Assembly: GCA_026988195.1 (NCBI GenBank)
Contig: JALSLS010000351.1
Coordinates: 1-10,945 of the forward strand
Length of the DNA stretch: 10,945 nucleotides
Direction of reading: 5' to 3'
DNA from: Methylomonas sp.
GTDB taxonomy: Bacteria; Pseudomonadota; Gammaproteobacteria; Methylococcales; Methylomonadaceae
Below are positions 1 to 6,924 of the stretch, one piece after another (position 1 is the stretch's first letter; the number at the start of each line of letters is the position of its first letter). Under the pieces are notes generated by a model. That model had not been told where the DNA came from. It made no database searches and saw only the letters and a program-made list of their open reading frames with translations. The position numbers were made by a program, and so were the translations under genes.

Positions 1-281
1 GGGTTATGCATGACTATATTGCAGATAGAGGCAAGCCAACCGAAGCAGATTTAGGCCGCTACCTGCTTACTAAACAAGAACAGCATAAATATGAATTCAA
101 AGTCCCCAGCTTACGCAATATTGAACTGACCTCACCCTACTTTCATGATGGGCAAACTAAAACGCTAGCATCAGCTGTACAAAAGATGGCCTATTATCAA
201 TTAGATGTAGAGCTACAAAAAAATGAAATAGACTTAGTTGTCAGCTTTCTCAAAACATTAACGGGACAATTAATACCGTGA
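1..281 (+). CDS. Di-haem cytochrome c peroxidase (CcpA/MauG family), C-terminal fragment cut by the window edge
   Basis: The reading frame is open from the left edge, so only about the last 90 residues are visible; an ATG at position 6 is probably internal. The fragment carries the family's C-terminal signature: VPSLRNIELTSPYFHDG (around residues 33-49 counted from that ATG), then a spaced hydrophobic/acidic helix and the closing FLKTLTG. In bacterial di-haem peroxidases this region packs around the second c-type haem and ends the mature protein. The CXXCH haem motifs and signal peptide must lie upstream of the window. The family reduces H2O2 in the periplasm with electrons from small c-type cytochromes, or does MauG-like oxidations; the fragment cannot separate these. 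The TGA stop overlaps the GTG start of the next gene (GTGA), which indicates translational coupling. Confidence 0.88.
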   Translation, partial: VMHDYIADRGKPTEADLGRYLLTKQEQHKYEFKVPSLRNIELTSPYFHDGQTKTLASAVQKMAYYQLDVELQKNEIDLVVSFLKTLTGQLIP

Positions 282-1090
282 AAGCTAGCAACCTTTTTCA
301 GCAAACGGCTATTAGTCTTTTAGCACTGGGGGTGTTAATAGCTCTTTTGTATACCAATACACTCAACCATTCAGAGCTTGAAAATAAACTGCGTCATTTA
401 TCTAAGCAAGCAAATTTATTAAACTTAAAAATAAACCAAACGGTGCTTTCACATCAACTGGGCATCAAAAAAAATTATGACCTTCTCAGCCAACAGCTAA
501 CTGAGCTTAAATCAATTCAACAGGCATTAAAACAACTCGAAGGCAAGGTTCATAGGCTAAACCATCAAGGCATAACTGAGGCGTTTAAACTTTTCAATCA
601 ACAGGTTGATAACAAAGCCCAATTAATTGAAAGCTTTAAGTCGCACCATGCGCTCTATAATAGTGCTCTACATTTTTGGCTAAAACGTATTCAAGAAAGC
701 AAACCCAACCCTACAACAAACTTAGCAGCACACTCCTTTATCTTGCAGTTACAACAGGCTATATTTCAAAATTCAGCTCATTCCACGTTATTTGCTATTG
801 ATAAGGCGCAGTTGCCAGCTCAATTTATTAATACCCCTCTTCTAAAAAACCTAGCTCAACAAGCCCAGAGACTTATTATGACTGATAATATAACCAAGGA
901 ATATGCCATGAAGATATGTGCTAACAAAACCGCATTGGCCTTTGCTCAGTTAGAACAAGAAATATCACTGTACTATAGGCAAGAGCATAAAAAATATCGA
1001 GCTATAGAAAATATTTTATTCCTGTTTACCCTTTTAAGTGCCACTTATATTACACTTAGGTCACTAGCAACAAATAGATTACCAAAATAG
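278..1090 (+). CDS. Membrane-anchored protein with DAHL-like all-helical sensory domain, apparently lacking its output domain
   Basis: A 270-residue protein starting with GTG inside the stop of the peroxidase gene. It has an N-terminal membrane helix (about 11-25), a long alpha-helical region rich in Gln, Lys and Leu (about 30-240), and a second membrane helix (about 245-262) followed by only eight residues. Sensor-like features are the NYDLL motif near residues 66-70 and LIESFKS at 116-122 followed by HHALYNSALHF. These match what I recall of the DAHL domain (double all-alpha-helical ligand-binding domain), which normally sits between two membrane helices ahead of a histidine kinase. Here no HAMP, kinase or other output module follows. 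The stop codon lies in a 12-base word (1085-1096) that recurs in the intergenic repeat at 9331, so the gene may have been truncated by a repeat insertion. Alternatively it is a stand-alone sensor. The DAHL assignment is by recognition, not search. Confidence 0.65.
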   Translation: MKASNLFQQTAISLLALGVLIALLYTNTLNHSELENKLRHLSKQANLLNLKINQTVLSHQLGIKKNYDLLSQQLTELKSIQQALKQLEGKVHRLNHQGITEAFKLFNQQVDNKAQLIESFKSHHALYNSALHFWLKRIQESKPNPTTNLAAHSFILQLQQAIFQNSAHSTLFAIDKAQLPAQFINTPLLKNLAQQAQRLIMTDNITKEYAMKICANKTALAFAQLEQEISLYYRQEHKKYRAIENILFLFTLLSATYITLRSLATNRLPK

Positions 1091-1200
1091 CTCCCATGCT
1101 CCGGCATCACTGCCATTAATTTAGGATAACAGGTAGGATGTGCTGAGGAACGAAACGCATCTTTACAGCTGATGCGCTTCCTGTCGTCAGCACATCCTAC
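1085..1200. repeat. Palindromic intergenic repeat
   Basis: Between the DAHL protein and the SPL gene is a long inverted repeat. The outer arms GTAGGATGTGCTGA (1133-1146) and TCAGCACATCCTAC (1187-1200) are perfect complements over 14 bp. Inner arms CGCATC (1156-1161) and GATGCG (1171-1176) pair again around a nine-base loop. A small hairpin, ATGC-TCCG-GCAT, lies at about 1096-1107. The left edge shares AAATAGCTCCCA (1085-1096) with 9331-9342. There is no T-run, so it is not an ordinary intrinsic terminator. It looks like a REP/REPIN-type mobile palindrome; I recall the GTAGGATGTGCTGA word from other gammaproteobacterial genomes, which is unverified. Confidence 0.75.
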
Positions 1201-1239
1201 AGCAAATTGCTGCAACCGAAATAGATAGTATCTAATAAC

Positions 1240-2232
1240 ATGATTCACACGCTTTATATTGAAGAAAATATCCGCCAACATCCTCGCACTCTTGAAGTCT
1301 GTGAACGTTTTCCTAAAGCCAGGAAAGTTATCTGTGAACGTTATGGTGAGGTTTTTAACCCTAAGGCTCAAAACTTTCGCCTACAAAAACAACAACCTGC
1401 TTTAATATTAGCGGAAAAATATAAGAACTTTGCACTCCCAGCCCCTCCTGGTTATAACATCGGGGCAAAAAAGAACTATTACTTCTCTCATATGCTTAAT
1501 TGTTTATATGATTGTCGATATTGTTTTTTACAAGGCATGTATCAATCGGCAAACTATGTTTTTTTTATTAATTTTGAGGATTACCAACAAGAAATCCAAC
1601 AAATCTGTCAAGCATCTCCTAATGAACCTATTCATTTTTTCTCAGGTTATGATTGTGACAGTTTGGCATTAGAGCCGATGACCGGGTTTGCAGACCAGTT
1701 TTTACCTTTTTTTGCTGACATTCCTAATGCCTGGCTAGAATTAAGAACTAAAAGCACTCAAATTAGAAGCTTATTAAACAGAACCCCCGACCCTCAAACG
1801 ATTGTTGCTTTTAGCTTATCACCGGATGAGATTGCCACTAAAGTTGAAGATAAAGCCCCAACACTTGCTCGTAGACTGGATGCGCTATGCAAATTACAAG
1901 AACAAGGTTGGCCTGTTGGCTTACGCTTTGACCCTTTAATCTATCAAACAGATTACCAACAACAATATAAACGTTTCTTTGAACAAGTTTTTAGCCGTAT
2001 CACACTAAAGTCTCTACATTCTGTTAGCTTAGGCGTGTTTCGTTTACCCGAAAAATACTTTAAAAAAATACACAATTTATACCCTGAAGAAACACTTTTT
2101 GCCAGCCCACTTGAAACTAAAAATAAAGTCACTTCTTATAAAGCTGAGCTAGAGCAAGAAATGTTGCAATACTGTACTGAACTTTTATTGTCCTATATCC
2201 CCGAGTCTAAATTCTTTCCATGCACACTATAA
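1240..2232 (+). CDS. Radical SAM protein of the spore photoproduct lyase (SPL/COG1533) family
   Basis: A 330-residue protein with the SPL-type radical SAM signature CLYDCRYC (CX3CX2C; Cys88, Cys92, Cys95), which would bind a [4Fe-4S] cluster and S-adenosylmethionine. It is preceded by the PPGYNIGAKKNYYFSH stretch. The later HFFSGYDCDSLALEP segment (132-146) resembles the conserved acidic DSLALE region of SPL-like proteins. True SPL repairs the thymine dimer of UV-irradiated spores and uses a cysteine about 43 residues after the last cluster cysteine as hydrogen donor. Here Cys139 lies 44 residues after Cys95, but alignment on the acidic residue suggests it may not be equivalent, so repair activity is unproven. 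Length is close to the usual SPL size. No clear Shine-Dalgarno sequence precedes the ATG; an in-frame stop at 1222-1224 excludes an earlier start. Its 3' end overlaps the next gene by 13 bp. Confidence 0.85.
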   Translation: MIHTLYIEENIRQHPRTLEVCERFPKARKVICERYGEVFNPKAQNFRLQKQQPALILAEKYKNFALPAPPGYNIGAKKNYYFSHMLNCLYDCRYCFLQGMYQSANYVFFINFEDYQQEIQQICQASPNEPIHFFSGYDCDSLALEPMTGFADQFLPFFADIPNAWLELRTKSTQIRSLLNRTPDPQTIVAFSLSPDEIATKVEDKAPTLARRLDALCKLQEQGWPVGLRFDPLIYQTDYQQQYKRFFEQVFSRITLKSLHSVSLGVFRLPEKYFKKIHNLYPEETLFASPLETKNKVTSYKAELEQEMLQYCTELLLSYIPESKFFPCTL

Positions 2233-2933
2233 AAAGGACCTTACTGGTCACAGGGGCGAGTTCTGGCATTGGCCGAGCCATTGCCAAACAATTATTACAC
2301 GCAGGCCACATGGTGATTGGTAGCTCTAGGGACTGTAATAAATTTATTGTTGAACATGAAAATTTCAGTTCCATTGAGTTAGACTTAGCTCAACTTAAAC
2401 AACTCCCTGCTAAGTTAAAAACTTTAGAAAAAACATTTCCCGCTTTAGATGGGGTGATTTTTTCAGCTGGCTACGGACAATTTGGTGCAGTAGAACAATT
2501 TTCATTTGCTCAAATTGAACAAATGATAACGGTAAATTTCACTAGCCAGGCTGTTATTACCCGAGCATTGATCCCTAATTTAAAAAGAAAACCGCATAGT
2601 AATCTCATTTATATCGGTTCAGAAGCTGCCTTAAAAGGCAGCAGAAAAGGCTCTATTTACTGCGCCAGCAAATTTGCCTTACGCGGGTTTACTCAAGCAT
2701 TAAGAGATGAATGTGGTTCAACTAGTGTCCGCGTGTCATTAATTAACCCTGGAATGGTAAAAACTAGTTTTTTTGATAAATTATCCTTTCAACCAGGCGA
2801 TGCAGATACTCATCGCCTTATTGCAGAGGATATTGCCGAAACTGTCAGTTTTATACTAAACTCAAGGAGTAATATAGTGATTGATGAAATCAATTTGAAC
2901 CCGGCCAATAAAGTCATTCAATTTAAAAAATAA
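2220..2933 (+). CDS. Short-chain dehydrogenase/reductase (classical SDR)
   Basis: A 237-residue Rossmann-fold oxidoreductase. It has the cofactor loop TGASSGIG (residues 11-18) and FSAGYG (81-86) in the place of the NNAG motif. Asn106, Ser134 and the YCASK motif (Tyr147, Lys151) make a complete catalytic tetrad, and NPG follows at 176-178. GSSR after the second strand, with a basic residue near 37, favours NADP(H) over NAD(H). The substrate cannot be read from sequence. The start codon lies 13 bp inside the SPL-family gene and the stop shares one base with the next start (TAATG), so the three genes are very probably co-translated. Co-occurrence with an SPL-type radical SAM enzyme may mean a joint pathway, but that is only inference. 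Confidence 0.9.
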   Translation: MHTIKRTLLVTGASSGIGRAIAKQLLHAGHMVIGSSRDCNKFIVEHENFSSIELDLAQLKQLPAKLKTLEKTFPALDGVIFSAGYGQFGAVEQFSFAQIEQMITVNFTSQAVITRALIPNLKRKPHSNLIYIGSEAALKGSRKGSIYCASKFALRGFTQALRDECGSTSVRVSLINPGMVKTSFFDKLSFQPGDADTHRLIAEDIAETVSFILNSRSNIVIDEINLNPANKVIQFKK

Positions 2934-4531
2934 TGTTTGCTAAACCTTTAGTTTATTTCGCCTATTTATTAAAAACATCGACTTATTATCAACAAAGTAA
3001 GCAGTTCTTTTATAATTTACTTGAAAACCCCCAGAGTAAAATAAAATCATATTTTGATCTTTTTATGATTTGCTTGGTTATGTTAAGTATTTTCTTTTTG
3101 GTATACAGCGTTGAACACGAGCTTAATTCCACAGGTGAGTTTTTTGAAAAATGCGTAGTGACTGTGTTCATTTCCGAATATTTATTAAGAGCTTGGCTCT
3201 ATTGTGACTCTCACCGTATTATCATTAAAGAATATGAGCGCGCTGAATACTTAAATACTCGTTTCAGTGTCCTAAAAACACTCAAAAAAGTGTTCGGTAA
3301 AAAACTGGAGTATATGTTTTCTCTTTTTGCCATGATTGATTTACTGGCAATTCTACCTAGCTATCGTCCACTCAGAATATTACGAATATTACTTATTTTT
3401 CGTTTATTCAAACTATTTCGGTATTCAAATAGCATTAAAGTCTTTGCCGATGTTCTATCCAATAAACGTTTTGAACTCCTTACCCTAGCCATTCTCATGG
3501 GGTTTCTTGTTTTTATTTCGACTGTTGCTATTTATTTATTTGAGAATAATTCCAGTGGTGGCAATATCAGGCATTTATATGATGCTTTTTATTGGTCCAT
3601 TGTCACTATTTCTACTGTGGGTTATGGTGATATAACCCCAGTCACTTTCGGTGGCAGGCTAGTAACAATAGCTCTTATCTTGACAGGGCTTGGCGGGTTA
3701 TCTTTCTTTACCTCTATTATTGTCTCCGCCTTTAATGAAAAAATGCATACCCTGCGTGAAAATCGAACCTATGCAGAGTTAAGTCGTTTTGATAACTTTA
3801 TTATTATTTGCGGATTTGGTCGTGTGGGCCAGGAAATAGCCTCAAAACTTGAAAAAGACCAGCAACCGTTTATCGTTATTGATACCGAAGATGACAATAC
3901 ATTACTCGCCAAAGAAAAAGGTTACCTATATATACAAGATGATGCCAGTAAAAATACAGTGTTAATCAATGCTGGTATAAATTCAGGGGCATCTTCTGTT
4001 ATATGTGTCACTGGCGATGATGTGATTAATGTTTACATCACTTTAACCAGCCATTCTCTTAACCCTAAAATAAATATTATCGCCCGTGCAAATAGAGACG
4101 ATAATGTCAAAAAACTTTATCAGGCTGGTGCAAGTAAGGTGATTCAACCTTTTGAAATTTCAGGCCTACTTGCCGCAGAGTATGCCGGACAACCAGTTGC
4201 TTTTGAAGCTATTCTAGGTATTTTACATGAACAAAAACAAATTCTAATGGAAACCTTAGTGGTTTACCCCAACTGTTTACTAGAGCATAAAAAAATAGCT
4301 GATATTGACTTTAAAAAAAGAAAATTAACTTTAGTTGGTGTTATTAGTTCAAATAAGATTCATTTAAAACGCCGAAATCGCTATAAAGTCAAAAACCAGC
4401 ATTTTTACTTTAACCCTGAACATCAATTTGAATTACAAGCTGAAGATATGATTATTGTTCTTGGGCGGAAGTACTCTATTGAACATTTTCAAGATCAAAT
4501 TGAAAAAAGTAAGCTGCGCCCCAAAAAATGA
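2933..4531 (+). CDS. Voltage-sensor-type potassium channel with C-terminal RCK (TrkA-N/TrkA-C) domains
   Basis: A 532-residue inner-membrane channel. Predicted helices: S1 about 41-59, S2 70-90, S3 126-141, S4 about 145-163, S5 181-203, a re-entrant pore loop, and S6 243-266. S4 has spaced positive charges (Arg145, 148, 151, 157, Lys160, Arg163), as in a voltage sensor. The selectivity filter TVGYGD is at 228-233 and is the canonical K+ filter. The cytosolic part starts with FIIICGFGRVGQ; its GXGXXG loop (Gly294, 296, 299) and the strand-ending Asp317 indicate an NAD(H)-type TrkA-N fold. A TrkA-C-like segment follows from about 420 to 520. The S2-S3 linker is long and basic (91-125). It shares one base with the SDR stop. 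Probable role is K+ flux gated by voltage and by nucleotide or ion binding to the RCK ring; I cannot say whether it leaks or retains K+. Confidence 0.93.
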   Translation: MFAKPLVYFAYLLKTSTYYQQSKQFFYNLLENPQSKIKSYFDLFMICLVMLSIFFLVYSVEHELNSTGEFFEKCVVTVFISEYLLRAWLYCDSHRIIIKEYERAEYLNTRFSVLKTLKKVFGKKLEYMFSLFAMIDLLAILPSYRPLRILRILLIFRLFKLFRYSNSIKVFADVLSNKRFELLTLAILMGFLVFISTVAIYLFENNSSGGNIRHLYDAFYWSIVTISTVGYGDITPVTFGGRLVTIALILTGLGGLSFFTSIIVSAFNEKMHTLRENRTYAELSRFDNFIIICGFGRVGQEIASKLEKDQQPFIVIDTEDDNTLLAKEKGYLYIQDDASKNTVLINAGINSGASSVICVTGDDVINVYITLTSHSLNPKINIIARANRDDNVKKLYQAGASKVIQPFEISGLLAAEYAGQPVAFEAILGILHEQKQILMETLVVYPNCLLEHKKIADIDFKKRKLTLVGVISSNKIHLKRRNRYKVKNQHFYFNPEHQFELQAEDMIIVLGRKYSIEHFQDQIEKSKLRPKK

Positions 4532-4630
4532 GCCCCCATCGATAATGCTAATTGTTAACCAAGCTGGGTAGTTGCGGTTATAAGCTAAAACTATTTATGT
4601 TAAACCTAAGATTGAGACCACTCCTCCCGA
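4532..4630. other. 99-bp gap between channel and soluble RCK gene, no clear promoter
   Basis: The gap splits an otherwise overlapping gene series. It may hold a weak sigma70-like promoter (TTGCGG at 4572 and TTATGT at 4595, 17-base spacer), but the match is poor. AAGCTGGGTAGTTGCGG at 4561-4577 vaguely resembles words at 7041-7059 and 9403-9417 that belong to intergenic repeats. The bases just before the ATG at 4631 are pyrimidine-rich (CTCCTCCC) and there is no Shine-Dalgarno sequence. Confidence 0.3.
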
Positions 4631-5323
4631 ATGAAAAAAATAATTATTTTTGGCTACAATAATTTATCTTATGAGGCTATTTCTAGGCTTGATCAAAAGT
4701 CACATGAGGTGCTCATTGTTGAAACCGATGCGTTACTACTAAAGTCGGCAGTAGAAAAAGGCTATAAGACTAAAAAACTTGATTTTCGTAGTGACGATGA
4801 ACTTAAGTCAATTGGTATTGGTCAATCCATTGATATTATTTTTTGCTTTCTACTAGAGGATTCTAAAAATGTATTTTTAACACTTTCCGCCCGTGCTATC
4901 GATAAAAACTTGGATATTATTGCCTGTGCTAGTTCCGCTCAATCAGCTGAGAAGCTAATTTCAGCAGGGGCAAATAAAATCATCGACCCTTATCAAATAT
5001 GTGGACAAAAAATTTATGAACTGATCAAAAAACCAGATATTACCAATATTATTGACCATACCGTGTTTGGTCGTGATGATTTACATATTGCCGAAATTAT
5101 TATTCCAATAGGTAGCTATTTAGAAAACACCTATAGCAGTCACCTAGCTTTAAATGATCAATATAATTTAGTCTTAATTGGTATCGTAGATAAAGAACTC
5201 GGTGACAACCTGCACTTTGCTATTGGAGAGAAAGACCATAAACTCGATGCAGGAGATATAATAGTTGTCTTAGGCCCTTCACGGGAAATTACAGCATTTA
5301 AACAGGAGGTATCAAATGTTTGA
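4631..5323 (+). CDS. Soluble RCK/TrkA-type protein with degenerate nucleotide-binding loop
   Basis: A 230-residue protein with no membrane segment. It begins KKIIIFGYNNLSYEA, a Rossmann first strand like the channel's FIIICGFGRVGQ, but the glycine loop reads G-Y-N-N-L-S, so the second and third glycines of GXGXXG are gone. The second strand ends LIVETD, with Glu in the usual acidic position. The central LISAGANKIIDPYQICG matches YQAGASKVIQPFEISG in the channel gene, and the last 80 residues form a TrkA-C-like domain ending DAGDIIVVLG. It looks like a paralogue of the channel's cytoplasmic part. RCK modules act as rings around K+ channels or Trk/Ktr systems, so it may co-assemble with the channel encoded just upstream; this is inference. 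NAD binding is doubtful given the loop. The 3' end overlaps dsbB by eight bases. Confidence 0.8.
   Translation: MKKIIIFGYNNLSYEAISRLDQKSHEVLIVETDALLLKSAVEKGYKTKKLDFRSDDELKSIGIGQSIDIIFCFLLEDSKNVFLTLSARAIDKNLDIIACASSAQSAEKLISAGANKIIDPYQICGQKIYELIKKPDITNIIDHTVFGRDDLHIAEIIIPIGSYLENTYSSHLALNDQYNLVLIGIVDKELGDNLHFAIGEKDHKLDAGDIIVVLGPSREITAFKQEVSNV
5304..5310 (+). promoter_or_regulatory. Strong ribosome binding site for dsbB
   Basis: AGGAGGT lies five bases before the ATG at 5316, inside the 3' end of the soluble RCK gene. It is the only near-perfect Shine-Dalgarno sequence on the + strand of the window. It fixes the dsbB start and allows its translation independent of the overlapping upstream gene. 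Confidence 0.85.
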
Positions 5324-5834
5324 TCTAATTAAATTTAACCCTAGAATCTGGTTTTTTCTAGGTTTTATCAGTTGTTTTTTAATGTTAGCGGTAGGGGCAT
5401 ATTTTCAGTTTGTTGAAGAAATGGAACCCTGCCCTCTGTGCATTTCACAGCGGATTGCTATCTTGCTAACAGGTATTGTTTTTCTGATTGCCGCCATACA
5501 TAACCCGACAAAGGGCGGTATAAAAAGCTATTCCATTATCGGTACAATCACTGCACTAATAGGTGCCTGTATTTCAATTCGTCATATATGGATTCAAAAC
5601 CTTCCTGCAGATGAGGTGCCTGAATGTGGCCCAGGGTTAGGCTATGTTTTTGAAAATTTTCCTTTATTGGACACCATTAAATTAATGTTTAACGGCTCAG
5701 GTGAATGTGCTGATATTTTATGGACATTCCTTGGCATTAGCATCCCTGGCTGGACTTTAGTGGCCTTTTTAGGGTTGGCTAGTTTAAGCCTGTTGCAACA
5801 ATGGAATACTCCAACAGTCTCTCATCCTTCTTGA
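5316..5834 (+). CDS. dsbB: Disulfide bond formation protein B (quinone-linked DsbA oxidase)
   Basis: A 172-residue inner-membrane protein with four predicted membrane helices (about 12-30, 44-62, 70-88 and 143-162). It has both redox pairs of DsbB: CPLC (Cys39, Cys42) in the first periplasmic loop and Cys104/Cys131 in the second, at almost the spacing of E. coli DsbB (41/44, 104/130). Arg46, shortly after the CXXC, matches the arginine linked to quinone interaction in the E. coli enzyme. DsbB reoxidises periplasmic DsbA and passes the electrons to ubiquinone or menaquinone. No dsbA is in the window. It overlaps the soluble RCK gene by eight bases; the functional link to K+ transport is unclear and may be only positional. 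An inverted repeat follows 29 bp after the stop. Confidence 0.95.
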   Translation: MFDLIKFNPRIWFFLGFISCFLMLAVGAYFQFVEEMEPCPLCISQRIAILLTGIVFLIAAIHNPTKGGIKSYSIIGTITALIGACISIRHIWIQNLPADEVPECGPGLGYVFENFPLLDTIKLMFNGSGECADILWTFLGISIPGWTLVAFLGLASLSLLQQWNTPTVSHPS

Positions 5835-5862
5835 GGCTTCAAGTTCACGCAATCAAATATTA

Positions 5863-5892
5863 AGGAACGAGTATTATTAAACCCTCGTTCCT
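5863..5892. repeat. Nine-bp inverted repeat after dsbB (possible weak terminator)
   Basis: AGGAACGAG (5863-5871) and CTCGTTCCT (5884-5892) are perfect complements around a 12-base loop. A TTTTAAAA run follows only about ten bases later, not directly, so intrinsic termination is uncertain. It could equally be a small palindromic repeat. Confidence 0.5.
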
Positions 5893-5925
5893 AACTCGCT
5901 CATTTTAAAATAGAATCACTCTACT

Positions 5926-6738
5926 ATGATAAAAACACCTCTATTATTAAGCCTGTTTTTGAGCTCTTGCTCAATGATAAGCACAACAGATAGCACAAAT
6001 ATACAACAAGCTATTAATGGCTCGCATCGTTCTGAACAGCATAAAAGTCGTGACCAATACCGGCATCCCCAACAAACACTGGAGTTTTTTGAGGTTAAAG
6101 CTAATATGTCAGTAGTTGAAATTTGGCCAGGAGGAACGGGTTGGTATACAGAAATTTTAGCGCCTTTACTCAAAGATGAAGGCACATTCTATGCTGCACA
6201 TTACTCAGCGAATTCGGGCATCCCTTATTTCACTAAAAACTTAAAAAAATTTAGTGCCAAAATTAATGCTCAACCTGAAATATATGGTAAAACAATTGTT
6301 ACTGCATTACAGCCACCAGAATATCTAACGATTGCCCCTAACAACTCAGTCGACAGAATACTTACTTTCCGTAATGTGCATAACTGGATGAAAAACAACC
6401 AAGCAGACACTATTTTTAAAACGCTATTTGACACCTTAAAAGTAGGTGGAATACTTGGAATAGTTGAGCATCGCGCGGTAGCAGGAAGTAATCAAGACCC
6501 TAAAGCATTATCAGGCTATGTTACTGAGCAACATGTTATTGCTCTGGCTAAAAAGGCAGGGTTCACTTTTGTCGCTAAATCTGAAATAAATGCCAATACC
6601 AAAGACAGTACCCTCCATCCTAAAGGCGTATGGACATTACCCCCCTCTTTACGCTTAAAGGATCAACACAGAGAAAAATATTTAGCCATTGGTGAAAGTG
6701 ATCGAATGACCCTCAAATTTGTAAAGCAACACCTGTAA
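5926..6738 (+). CDS. Predicted lipoprotein with class I SAM-methyltransferase fold (COG4798-like)
   Basis: A 270-residue protein. The N-terminus MIKTPLLLSLFLSSC is a short lipoprotein signal with lipobox LSSC, so Cys15 would be lipidated; Ser at +2 favours the outer membrane by the usual rule. The rest looks like the predicted methyltransferase family COG4798, as I recall it: a motif-I-like VVEIWPGGTGWYTEIL (63-78) in place of the usual acidic-GXGXG loop, an FRNVHNWM segment (148-155) and LKVGGILGIVEHRA (171-184). SAM is not normally available outside the cytoplasm, so an exported member could bind another ligand, act before export, or have lost catalysis. It is separated by repeat-like DNA from dsbB and by a 364-bp region from priA, so it is probably transcribed alone. 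No clear ribosome binding site precedes the ATG. Confidence 0.8.
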   Translation: MIKTPLLLSLFLSSCSMISTTDSTNIQQAINGSHRSEQHKSRDQYRHPQQTLEFFEVKANMSVVEIWPGGTGWYTEILAPLLKDEGTFYAAHYSANSGIPYFTKNLKKFSAKINAQPEIYGKTIVTALQPPEYLTIAPNNSVDRILTFRNVHNWMKNNQADTIFKTLFDTLKVGGILGIVEHRAVAGSNQDPKALSGYVTEQHVIALAKKAGFTFVAKSEINANTKDSTLHPKGVWTLPPSLRLKDQHREKYLAIGESDRMTLKFVKQHL

Positions 6739-6756
6739 ATACAAAGTTTTCTGATG

Positions 6757-6765
6757 TTATACACA
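6757..6765 (+). promoter_or_regulatory. DnaA box TTATACACA
   Basis: Exact match to the DnaA box consensus TTATNCACA, 19 bases after the methyltransferase-like gene ends. I recall TTATACACA as one of the E. coli oriC box variants. Confidence 0.5.
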
Positions 6766-6786
6766 AAACCACAAATATTGACTTGT

Positions 6787-6799
6787 GTTTGTCACAAAC
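6787..6799. promoter_or_regulatory. Palindromic operator-like site GTTTGTCACAAAC
   Basis: GTTTGT and ACAAAC flank a single C, giving a perfect 13-bp dyad. It follows a TTGACT hexamer at 6778-6783 that could be a -35 element, but no convincing -10 is seen at the right distance. It could bind a dimeric regulator; the factor is unknown. Confidence 0.35.
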
Positions 6800-6924
6800 C
6801 TTTACAAAAAAGACACTTGACTAATGTATGTCATTGATAAAAAACAACTAATAAAAAAGTATCAATTTTACACAATTTAACCTAAAGCCAGTAAAAACAG
6901 GTATTTCCATCAGTTAATAAGCAT

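Noticed and set aside
1045..1371. Open frame on the - strand over the repeat and the SPL start
   Set aside because: It crosses the palindrome and the well-supported SPL-family coding start, and its translation resembles no family I know.
5863..5910. Intrinsic terminator after dsbB
   Set aside because: The stem is perfect but no T-run follows immediately, so it is listed only as an inverted repeat.
5916..6185. Open frame on the - strand over the lipoprotein gene start
   Set aside because: It lies opposite the motif-I region of the methyltransferase-like gene and has no family resemblance.
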